NCBI GenBank assembly: GCA_048268885.1
Contig: JBLWUP010000025.1
Coordinates: forward strand, 1-64,000
Source of the DNA: Pelagibius sp048268885
GTDB taxonomy: Bacteria > Pseudomonadota > Alphaproteobacteria > Kiloniellales > Kiloniellaceae
Reading direction: 5' to 3'
Length of the DNA stretch: 64,000 bases
The notes under the pieces were generated by a model. The model did not search any database. It had not been told where the DNA came from and saw only the letters and a program-made list of their open reading frames with translations. Made by a program: the position numbers and the translations under genes. Shown here one piece after another: positions 8,214 to 17,555 of the stretch. Each line of letters starts with the position of its first letter. Within the stretch, counting starts at the first letter, position 1.

Positions 8214-8262
8214 ATTTTGTTACAACTATATGACAATGGGACTGTTGGCCTAGTAACAAAAT
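8214..8262 (-). promoter_or_regulatory. Candidate PhoB box inside a 10-bp inverted repeat upstream of ugpB
   Basis: On the minus strand TTGTCATATAGTTGTAAC (8236-8219) agrees with the enteric Pho-box consensus at 14 of 18 positions by my alignment, about 100 bp before the ugpB start. It sits inside perfect inverted arms ATTTTGTTAC (8214-8223) and GTAACAAAAT (8253-8262), separated by 29 bp. The region is much more AT-rich than its surroundings. PhoB control of ugp is established in E. coli; here it is inferred. The arms could instead bind a regulator of their own. Confidence 0.45.
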
Positions 8263-8394
8263 GGGGAAAGCCGAGAGTTTTCCACCGATCGCCGTCGCAG
8301 GTCGCCGGCGCGCAAGCTTCGGATAGAGCGGTTCGGCCCGGAACCCCTACATAGGAAGCGACGAGAAGGACTATTGTCGGCAGGAGAGAGAGCG

Positions 8395-9276
8395 ATGGAC
8401 ATGCAGAGAGCCAAGGGCGCCGCGAGCACTCAGACCAAGGCCTCCGCCAGGCAGCTGGACCTGGTGCGCCGGGCCTGCGACCTGATCGACGCGCAGGAGG
8501 GCGAACGCCTGACCCTGGCGGAGATCGCGCACGAACTGGACGTCAGCCCCTGGCATCTGCAGCGCCTCTTCAAGCGGGTCATGGGGGTCAGCCCGCGCGA
8601 CTACGCCGATGCCCGCCGCAACGCCGCTTTCCGCGAACAGCTGAAGAACGGCGAGTCCATCGCCCAGGCGACCTACGGCGCCGGCTACGGCTCCTCCAGC
8701 CGCGTCTACGAGCGCGCCGAGCGCATGCTGGGCATGACCCCGGCGTCCTACGCCAAGGGCGGCAAGGGCGCGGTCATCGTCTACGACATCGTCGAATCCC
8801 CGCTCGGCCGCCTGCTGGTCGCTGCCACCGCCAAGGGCCTCTGCTTCCTCAGCCTGGGCGACGACGACAAGTTGCTGGTGCAGGAGTTGATGCACGAGTT
8901 CCCCCAGGCGGAGGCGATCACCCGCGACGAGCATTCCATCGCCCAGTCGGTCTCCCTGGTCATCGACTTCCTGAAGGGCAAGATCCCGCACGCCGAGCTG
9001 CCCCTCGACGTGCGCGCCACCGCCTTCCAGCGCCGGGTGTGGAACGAGCTGATCGCCATCCCCTGCGGCGAAACCCGCACCTATTCGGAAATCGCCGAGA
9101 TCCTGGGCGCCCCCCGGGCGCAGCGCGCGGTCGGCCGCGCCTGCGCCACCAACCCGGTCTCCCTGGTCATCCCCTGCCACCGCGCGCTGCGCCAGGACGG
9201 CGGGCTGGGCGGCTATCGCTGGGGCGTGGAACGCAAAGCCGCCCTGCTGGAAGGCGAGGCCGAGCACCCGGAGTAA
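8395..9276 (+). CDS. AraC-type HTH fused to O6-methylguanine-DNA methyltransferase (Ada-like, N-terminal Zn domain absent)
   Basis: 293 residues. Residues about 15-115 form an AraC/XylS DNA-binding domain (LTLAEIAHELDVSPWHLQRLFK, GVSPRDYADARR, second HTH through GYGSSSRVYERA). Residues about 125-290 form an Ogt domain with the acceptor cysteine in VIPCHRALRQDG, the RGAR-like helix and the GGYRWG block. It should repair O6-methylguanine by suicide alkyl transfer and may regulate transcription. Full-length Ada has an extra N-terminal zinc/phosphotriester domain, which is missing, so the usual switch that turns Ada into an activator is absent. ATG 8395 follows GGAGAG; an upstream TTG (8374) is less likely. 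Confidence 0.9.
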   Translation: MDMQRAKGAASTQTKASARQLDLVRRACDLIDAQEGERLTLAEIAHELDVSPWHLQRLFKRVMGVSPRDYADARRNAAFREQLKNGESIAQATYGAGYGSSSRVYERAERMLGMTPASYAKGGKGAVIVYDIVESPLGRLLVAATAKGLCFLSLGDDDKLLVQELMHEFPQAEAITRDEHSIAQSVSLVIDFLKGKIPHAELPLDVRATAFQRRVWNELIAIPCGETRTYSEIAEILGAPRAQRAVGRACATNPVSLVIPCHRALRQDGGLGGYRWGVERKAALLEGEAEHPE

Positions 9277-9289
9277 CTGTGTCAGCCAC

Positions 9290-9400
9290 ATGCTTCGAGA
9301 CGGGCTCCCGCCTGGTGCGGGAGCCCTCCTCAGCATGAGGACACACTTCAGTCCTTCATCGCCTCACCCTGAGGAGGCGCAAGAGCGCCGTCTCGAAGGG
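9290..9400. repeat. REP-like palindromic element, copy 2 (CTTCGAGACG family)
   Basis: Same head-to-head unit pair as at 3739-3838: TGCTTCGAGACG...CCTCAGCATGAGG, then CCTCACCCTGAGGAG...CGTCTCGAAGGG. The left hairpin has a different inner stem (GGGCTCCCG / CGGGAGCCC), so ends are conserved while the tip varies. Confidence 0.85.
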
Positions 9401-9415
9401 CGCGGCGATCGGCAC

Positions 9416-9554
9416 TAGAGCAGATCAGGGTCGGCTGGAATCGCCGAAGGCGATCCACCAACCCTGTGAATCTGCTCTATGTATTAGAAATAGATCGGAT
9501 TCACACGTTTAGACGGAACCACCAAGTGGTTCCGTCTAAACGTGATCCGATCTA
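9416..9554. repeat. 139-bp double-palindrome element, copy 1
   Basis: Palindrome C' (9416-9479) begins TAGAGCAGAT and ends ATCTGCTCTA; palindrome D' (9491-9554) begins TAGATCGGAT and ends ATCCGATCTA. A second copy in the same orientation is at 12676-12814 with only six base differences. Differences in D cluster as one compensatory base pair (G9515-C9533 here, A-T there) and the three-base loop (CAA here, TTG there). The TAG at 9552-9554 (read on the minus strand) is also the stop codon of the small gene that follows. Confidence 0.9.
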
Positions 9555-9800
9555 GAGGTAACGGCCGCGCTCCAGGATCTCGAGCGTGTAGTCGCGGTAG
9601 GTCATGCCCAGCGCCTGGGCGCGCTTCAGGCGGCGGCGCACCACCTCGATGGGCGGCGACTCCCAGGCTTTCTTGTGCGCGATGCGCCAAGCGGCAAGGT
9701 GCCATTGGGACTCGACCAGCGGCGGTCCCTCGTTGTGGCCGATCCCGGCCCGAAGCTCTTGCGCCGGCCCCGGCGCGTTCTCCCACGCTACAGCGTCCAA
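9552..9800 (-). CDS. Small conserved protein with IGHNEGP motif, function unknown
   Basis: About 82 residues if started at TTG 9800. The visible pattern is IGHNEGPPL followed by WHLAAWRIAHKKAW, PIEVVRRRLKRAQALGMTY and YTLEILERGRYL. Small proteins with a GHNxGP motif and this basic helix are, as I recall, common in alphaproteobacteria, without a known function. The start is uncertain: GTG 9854 and ATG 9935 are in frame, the last overlapping the divergent gene at 9934. Its stop codon is formed by the last bases of the palindromic element at 9416-9554. Confidence 0.6.
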   Translation of the reverse strand: MDAVAWENAPGPAQELRAGIGHNEGPPLVESQWHLAAWRIAHKKAWESPPIEVVRRRLKRAQALGMTYRDYTLEILERGRYL

Positions 9801-9933
9801 CGGCTTAACATCCTGACAAAACGGCCTGAATTCCGGCCCCGGAAAAACTAGCACGGGCCCGAAGCGAGCCGCCAGCCTGCAAGGAAGCGGCGGCCTCTTG
9901 CTCCTTTTGGAGTCGCCGGGATATAGAGTCTCC

Positions 9934-10641
9934 ATGCCTTTGCGACTGGATGCGCCGCGCAGCCTGCGGCTCGAGGACCGGGACGTGCCGCTGGAGCTCA
10001 GCCGCCACCCGCGCGCCCGGCGCATTACCCTGCGGCTGAACGCCGGGGGGGGTGGCGTGCGCTTGGTCCTGCCCCAGCGCACGCCGGTCCGCGAGGCCGT
10101 CGCCTTTGCCGAACGCAACAGCGGCTGGATCCTGAAGCACCTGGAAAAAGTGCCGCCGCGCATCCCCTTCACCGACGGCGCGGTGATCCCCCTGCTGGGC
10201 GAAAACCACCTCGTCACCCACGATCCCGTGGCGCGCTGCGGCGTCGCCCGCGACGGCGGCGTCATCCGCGTCTCCGGCCTGGCCGAGCATCTGCCGCGGC
10301 GCCTGGGCGACTATCTGAAGCGCGAAGCCCGCGCGGAAATCAACACCCGCGCCCGCGACAAGGCCGCCCGCATCGAGCGCCGCGTCGGCCGCATCAGCCT
10401 GCGCGACACCCGCAGCCGCTGGGGCTCGTGCAGTTCCGAGGGCGATCTGAATTTCTCCTGGCGCCTGATCCTGGCCCCGGAAGTGGTGCTGGACTACGTG
10501 GTCGCCCACGAAGTGGCGCACCTCGTCCACCTGAACCACTCCCAGCGCTTCTGGAAGCTGGCGGGGCAACTCAGCGACGACATGAGCGGCGCCAAGATCT
10601 GGCTGCGGCGCAACAGCGCCGAACTCTGGCGCTACGGCTGA
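9934..10641 (+). CDS. YgjP-like (DUF45) zinc metallopeptidase
   Basis: 235 residues. The zinc site is plain: VVAHEVAHLVHLNHSQRFW (HExxH plus a downstream His, about residues 190-210), preceded by the SRWGSCSSEG block typical of DUF45/SprT-like proteins. The N-terminal half has the β-rich RHPRARRITLRLN segment of this family. A cytoplasmic metal-dependent protease is likely; the physiological substrate is not known. Neighbours are accessory genes separated by repeats, giving no pathway clue. Confidence 0.88.
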   Translation: MPLRLDAPRSLRLEDRDVPLELSRHPRARRITLRLNAGGGGVRLVLPQRTPVREAVAFAERNSGWILKHLEKVPPRIPFTDGAVIPLLGENHLVTHDPVARCGVARDGGVIRVSGLAEHLPRRLGDYLKREARAEINTRARDKAARIERRVGRISLRDTRSRWGSCSSEGDLNFSWRLILAPEVVLDYVVAHEVAHLVHLNHSQRFWKLAGQLSDDMSGAKIWLRRNSAELWRYG

Positions 10642-10654
10642 GGCTATCCCCTGA

Positions 10655-10752
10655 TCGTCACCCTCGGACTTGTTCCGAGGGTCCAGGGTTGCCGAGCTCT
10701 GAAACATCGAAACACCCGCCCCTGGATGCTCGGGACAAGCCCGAGCATGACG
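10655..10752. repeat. Palindromic intergenic repeat (CACCCTCGGACTTGTTCCGAGGGTC type)
   Basis: Left hairpin CCCTCGGACTTGTTCCGAGGG (arms CCCTCGGA/TCCGAGGG) and right hairpin ATGCTCGGGACAAGCCCGAGCAT, arranged around an inner CCAGGG...CCTGG pair. Units with a TTGTCCCGAGCAT core are familiar intergenic repeats in alphaproteobacteria (recalled). It lies between two convergent genes and may act as a bidirectional transcript end. Confidence 0.75.
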
Positions 10753-10768
10753 GCATCGTTTGAAAATC

Positions 10769-11212
10769 TCAGCTCTTCTCCGCCTTGTGCACCGAGGGCA
10801 CCCAGACATAACCCTCGGGACCGGCGATGTAGGTTTCGCGCAGGCCGTGCGGCTTGTCCGTGGCCGGTTGCAGGACCGTATGGCCCGCCGCCTCGGCCTT
10901 GGCCGCCGCCGCGTCGGGGTCGACGCCGTAAAGCCTGAGTTCCAGCCCGGCGCCGCGGATCGTCCCGTCGCCGGTCAGGGCCAGCAGCGGGTTGCTGTGG
11001 TAGCTGGCGTCGGAGTGCAGCATCCATTCCTGGCCGCCGTGATGGCAGACCGCGAAGTCGCGGTCCGCGTAGACCACCTTCACCCCCAGCACCTCGGCCA
11101 GGAAGCCGCACATGGCGGCCACGTCACGGACCAGGAGATTGACGCCAAAGCCCTTGAGCGAGCGGCCGTAAGCGTCCGCATCCATGAAAGGCGTCTGTTC
11201 GTTCTCCGCCAT
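10769..11212 (-). CDS. VOC (glyoxalase/bleomycin-resistance-fold) family protein
   Basis: 147 residues with two βαβββ modules: GFGVNLLVRDVAAMCGFLAEVLG at the N-terminus and GLRETYIAGPEGYVWVP at the C-terminus, including the usual GPEGY before the last metal ligand. VOC proteins include isomerases, dioxygenases and drug-binding proteins, and the substrate cannot be told here. Convergent with the DUF45 gene and divergent from the Bcr/CflA exporter. Confidence 0.85.
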   Translation of the reverse strand: MAENEQTPFMDADAYGRSLKGFGVNLLVRDVAAMCGFLAEVLGVKVVYADRDFAVCHHGGQEWMLHSDASYHSNPLLALTGDGTIRGAGLELRLYGVDPDAAAAKAEAAGHTVLQPATDKPHGLRETYIAGPEGYVWVPSVHKAEKS

Positions 11213-11372
11213 GACCCCGATCCTTATTCCGATCCATATCCCGATCCTGCCGCTTCCCTTGCGGTGCCTTGCCTGCCGCGACTATAAGCGGGGACGGGCT
11301 TCCCCCGTAAACATCCACTTTCGTTCATCCTTCCGGGACCAGTTTCCCCGCTGGCCCCTGTCCGGAGTTCCC

Positions 11373-12575
11373 ATGGCGCGTGCCGAGAGCCTGATCGTCT
11401 CCATCCTGCTGACCGCGATGGTGGCGCTGGGGCCGATCTCCACCGACCTCTATCTGCCCTCGCTGCCGGCGATCGGCCTTGCCCTGGGCGCCGACCACGG
11501 CCAGGTGCAGCTGACGCTGTCGGTGTTCCTGGCCGGCTTCGCGTTCAGCCAGCTGGCCTGCGGGCCGCTGTCGGACCGCTTCGGGCGGCGCCCGGTGATC
11601 CTGGGCGGGCTGGTGCTCTACGTCATCGCCAGCTTGGCCTGCGCCGCCGCCACGACCATCGAGATGCTGATCCTCGCGCGCTTCTGCCAGGCGGTCGGGG
11701 CCTGCGTCGGGCCGGTGCTGGGCCGCGCGGCGGTGCGCGACATCTACGGGCGTGAGCGCGCCGCGCGCATGCTGTCCTACATGGGTATGGTGATGGCCCT
11801 GGCCCCGGCCTTCGGCCCGATCCTCGGCGGCTTCCTGGAGGTCTGGTTCGGCTGGCGCGCGAACTTCCTGGTGGTCACCGGCGTCGCGCTGGTCATCGCG
11901 GCCGCCACCCTGGTCACCCTGCCGGAAACCAACCAGTGGAAGAACCCGGACGCCACCCGGCTGGGGCACATCCTCGGCAACTACCGCGCGCTGCTGCGCC
12001 ACCGCAGCTACATCGGCTACGTGCTGATCGTCGCCTGCACCTATTCCGGCATTTTCTCCTTCATCTCCGGCTCCTCCTTCGTGCTGATCGGCCTGCTGGG
12101 CCTCAGCCCCGACGTCTACGGCTTCTGCTTCGCCGCCATCGTGGTCGGCTACATGATCGGCGCCTTCGGGTCGGGCCGTTTCACCATCCTCATCGGACTG
12201 GAGCGCATGGTGCAGCTCGGCACCGCGGTGCAGGTCGCCGGCGGGCTTGCCGGTGTCGGCCTCTACGTCGCGGGCATCGTCACCGTGCCCGCCATCGTCG
12301 GGCCGGTGACGGTCTTCATGATCGGCACGGGCCTGGCCATGCCCAACGCCCAGGCCGGCGCCATCGGGCCGTTTCCGCGCATGGCCGGGGCGGCCTCGGC
12401 GCTGCTCGGCTTTTTCCAGATGGGGCTGGCCGCGGTGGTCGGCATCGCGGTCGGCCACGGCAGCGGCGAGTCGGCCTTCGCCATGATGGCGGCCATCGCC
12501 CTGGTCGCCCTGGGCGGGGCCCTGGCCTATTGGCTGGTGGTGCACCCGGCGCCGAAGCCGGCGCTCGGGGACTAG
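11373..12575 (+). CDS. Bcr/CflA family MFS drug-efflux transporter
   Basis: 400-residue, 12-helix inner-membrane transporter. The N-terminal ALGPISTDLYLPSLPAI motif (D and Y/P pattern of Bcr/CflA) and the loop 2-3 MFS motif GPLSDRFGRRPVI are clear, as is motif C-like GPILGGFLE in helix 5. It probably exports small drugs or metabolites by proton antiport. The ATG at 11373 is preceded by CCGGAG; an upstream in-frame start at 11184 would overlap the VOC gene. Its TAG stop is the first three bases of a palindrome (12573-12624). Confidence 0.9.
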   Translation: MARAESLIVSILLTAMVALGPISTDLYLPSLPAIGLALGADHGQVQLTLSVFLAGFAFSQLACGPLSDRFGRRPVILGGLVLYVIASLACAAATTIEMLILARFCQAVGACVGPVLGRAAVRDIYGRERAARMLSYMGMVMALAPAFGPILGGFLEVWFGWRANFLVVTGVALVIAAATLVTLPETNQWKNPDATRLGHILGNYRALLRHRSYIGYVLIVACTYSGIFSFISGSSFVLIGLLGLSPDVYGFCFAAIVVGYMIGAFGSGRFTILIGLERMVQLGTAVQVAGGLAGVGLYVAGIVTVPAIVGPVTVFMIGTGLAMPNAQAGAIGPFPRMAGAASALLGFFQMGLAAVVGIAVGHGSGESAFAMMAAIALVALGGALAYWLVVHPAPKPALGD

Positions 12576-12677
12576 ATCAATCCCCGGTCAGGTGGAATCA
12601 CCTGACCGGGGATAAATTGATCTATCTTCAAAGGTTAGAGCAACCTGTCCGCGTCCGCCTGAACGCGGGTTGCTCTA
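12573..12677. repeat. Palindromes A and B of a four-palindrome array
   Basis: Palindrome A (12573-12624) starts TAGATCAAT and ends ATTGATCTA around CCCCGGTCAGGTG/CACCTGACCGGGG. Palindrome B (12636-12677) starts TAGAGCAACC and ends GGTTGCTCTA around CCGCG/CGCGG. They share only their ends (TAGATC or TAGAGC) with the 139-bp element that follows immediately, so ends are conserved and stems differ. Confidence 0.85.
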
Positions 12678-12814
12678 GAGCAGATCAGGGTCGGCTGGAA
12701 TCGCCGAAGGCGATCCACCAACCCTGTGAATCTGCTCTATGTATTAGAAACAGATCGGATTCACACGTTTAGACAGAACCACTTGGTGGTTCTGTCTAAA
12801 CGTGATCCGATCTA
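12676..12814. repeat. 139-bp double-palindrome element, copy 2
   Basis: Palindrome C (12676-12739) and D (about 12751-12814) repeat the element at 9416-9554 in the same orientation, 3,260 bp away. B and C share the TA of CTCTAGAGC, so units abut. The D loop is TTG, the reverse complement of CAA in copy 1, while an asymmetrical TCA bulge in the outer stem stays on the same side. Confidence 0.9.
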
Positions 12815-12830
12815 GCCGCCGGGTTTCTTC

Positions 12831-14930
12831 TTAATCCCGCTGATCTTCCCGCTTCCAGAAGGGTTGGTCGTCCTGCTGGCGAGCCGCCGGATTGTTCTGG
12901 TTGGCCGGGCGTTGGGCGTTGGAGGACTGATCGGCGCCCAGCCCCTTCAGGATGCGGCCGATAAAGCCGCCGATGCTGTCGTCCTGCGCCGTTTGGGCCA
13001 CCTGGGCGCCGCCGCCCGGCAGCGGGCGCTGCGGCAGGCCTTCCAGGCCGCGCGTCATGACCCGGCCCCACAGCCGCGCCGGCAGCGAGCCGCCGGTCAC
13101 CTTTTCCATCGGCGCGCCGTCGTCGTTGCCGAACCATACGCCGGTCACCAGCTCGGCGGTGTAGCCGACGAACCAGGCGTCGCGGAAGTCCTGGCTGGTG
13201 CCGGTCTTGCCGGCGGCGGCGCGGCCGGGCTGGGCGGCCTTGCCGGTACCCCAGACCACGGTGGCCGACAGCATGTTCGCCATCTGAGCGAGGTTTTGCG
13301 CCGAGACCACGGCCTCCGCCGCGGCTTGGTCGCGCTGGAACAGCAGCTGGCCGTGGGCATCACGGATCTCGGTGATGCCGTAAGGCGTCACCCGGTGGCC
13401 CTGGTTGGCGAAGACGGCATAGGCGCCGGTCAGTTCCAGCAGCGTCACCTCGGAAGCGCCCAGCGCGATGCCGCCGGTCGGCCGGAGCTCGCTGCCGATC
13501 CCCAGGCGCTTGGCCGTGGCCACCACCGTCTTCGGGCCGACCTGCTGGGTCACCCGCACGGCCACCGAGTTCATCGAGCGGGCGAAGGACTCCCGCAGCG
13601 TGACCTCGCCGTAATAACGTCCGCCGTAGTTGCCCGGCGTCCACTTGCCGACCCGCACCGGCGCGTCCTTCACGATGCTGTCGGGGGTCAGGCCCGCCTC
13701 CAGGCCGGCCAGATAGACGAAGGCCTTGAAGGCCGAACCCGGCTGGCGCAGCGCCTGGGTCACCCGATTGAACTGGCTGTCCGCATAGTCGCGCCCGCCG
13801 ACCAGGGCGCGGACCGCGCCGTCGGGGGCCAGGCTGACCAGGGCGGCCTGCCCGGCTTTGCGCTTCTCGCCTTCCTCGCGCAGCACCTTCGCCGTTTCTT
13901 CCTTGGCGACCCGCTGCAGGGTCGGGTCGATGGTGGTGACCACGCGGATGTCGGTCTCGATGCCGCCCAGATAGTCACGCACCTGGGCCAGGATCCAGTC
14001 GGCGAAGTAGGGGGCGATGTCGTCGCGGTCCACGCGGCTCGGCGATTTCTGCTTCACCGCTTCAGCGGCCTGGGCCTGGGTGACGAAGCCCGCCTCGACC
14101 ATGGTCTGCAGGACCAGCGCCGCGCGCTGGTCGGCGCCGGCGGGATCGCGCGAGGGATTGAGCCGCGAGGGCGCTTTCAGCAGGCCGGCCAGCAGCGCCG
14201 CTTCGTAGAGCGTCACCCGCGTCGCCGGCTTGCCGAAGTAGTGACGCGCGGCGGCGTCCACACCGTAGGTGCCGGCGCCGAGATAAACCCGGTTCAGGTA
14301 GATGGTGAGAATCTGGTCCTTGGTGAAGCGGTGCTCCAGCCAGTAGGCGAGCATGACCTCCTGGATCTTGCGCTTGAAGGTGCGCTCGGAGGTGAGAAAC
14401 AGGTTCTTGGCGAGTTGCTGGGTCAGGGTCGAGCCGCCCTGGGAAATACGTCCTTCGCGGATGTTCACGTAGACCGCGCGCAGCAGGCCCCGGAAGTCGA
14501 TGCCGCCATGATCGTAGAAACGCCGGTCCTCCACCGCGATCACCGCGCGGGGCAGGTGGGGCGGCAGCTCGGCCAGGCTGCGCGTCGCACCGAAGCGATC
14601 GCCGAAGGAGGCGAGGCGCGTGCCGTCAGCGGCCAACAAGGTGACATTGGGCCGCCGTGTCATCTTTTCGATTTCGCCGACTTCCGGCAGGTCGTAGGCG
14701 TACCAGGCCAATACGCCGGCCAGGACGATGCCGCACCAGATGGCGGCCACCATGGCCCAGCTCAGGACACGGCGCAGCAACCCGGCCGCGCGCTTCGCCT
14801 GCGCGCCGCGTGCCGGCTTCTTGCCCTTGCCGCCCCCCGCGCCACGGGGACTGCCCCCGGCCTTGCGGCCGGCGGTGCGGCGCTTGGACGGCTTGCTGGA
14901 GACGGTTGTCTTGCGGCTGCGCTCCGCCAT
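12831..14930 (-). CDS. PBP1A family bifunctional penicillin-binding protein
   Basis: 699 residues. Basic cytoplasmic tail rich in Lys/Arg (residues 1-50), one membrane helix (SWAMVAAIWCGIVLAGVLAWYAY), then glycosyltransferase family 51 (AVIAVEDRRFYDHGGID with the catalytic Glu; QGGSTLTQQLAKNLFL; KIQEVMLAYWLE). The transpeptidase domain has SxxK in PGSAFKAFVYL, SxN in SMNS and KTG in AGKTGTSQDFRDAWF. It polymerises and crosslinks peptidoglycan in the periplasm. The C-terminal 60 residues are Gln/Asn/Asp-rich and probably disordered. It lies 83 bp after gyrB on the same strand. Confidence 0.93.
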   Translation of the reverse strand: MAERSRKTTVSSKPSKRRTAGRKAGGSPRGAGGGKGKKPARGAQAKRAAGLLRRVLSWAMVAAIWCGIVLAGVLAWYAYDLPEVGEIEKMTRRPNVTLLAADGTRLASFGDRFGATRSLAELPPHLPRAVIAVEDRRFYDHGGIDFRGLLRAVYVNIREGRISQGGSTLTQQLAKNLFLTSERTFKRKIQEVMLAYWLEHRFTKDQILTIYLNRVYLGAGTYGVDAAARHYFGKPATRVTLYEAALLAGLLKAPSRLNPSRDPAGADQRAALVLQTMVEAGFVTQAQAAEAVKQKSPSRVDRDDIAPYFADWILAQVRDYLGGIETDIRVVTTIDPTLQRVAKEETAKVLREEGEKRKAGQAALVSLAPDGAVRALVGGRDYADSQFNRVTQALRQPGSAFKAFVYLAGLEAGLTPDSIVKDAPVRVGKWTPGNYGGRYYGEVTLRESFARSMNSVAVRVTQQVGPKTVVATAKRLGIGSELRPTGGIALGASEVTLLELTGAYAVFANQGHRVTPYGITEIRDAHGQLLFQRDQAAAEAVVSAQNLAQMANMLSATVVWGTGKAAQPGRAAAGKTGTSQDFRDAWFVGYTAELVTGVWFGNDDGAPMEKVTGGSLPARLWGRVMTRGLEGLPQRPLPGGGAQVAQTAQDDSIGGFIGRILKGLGADQSSNAQRPANQNNPAARQQDDQPFWKREDQRD

Positions 14931-15013
14931 GGCCCTATAGATAGAGAAATCCGGGAGTCTTCACCACAACCCCACGTCGCCATTGCAGTGGCATTGTTGA
15001 GGCTGCCAGAAGG

Positions 15014-17482
<2,469 letters not shown>

Positions 17483-17555
17483 GAGAAACCTGGTTTCGCT
17501 TCATTGAGTTTCATGTGACGGGATTGTCCCGCGTGTCATTCGCCGGGGCCGTCCG

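Noticed and set aside
9416..12814. Composite transposon bounded by the 139-bp direct repeats
   Set aside because: There is no transposase in the enclosed genes and the repeats are palindromic intergenic units, so two independent insertions are simpler.
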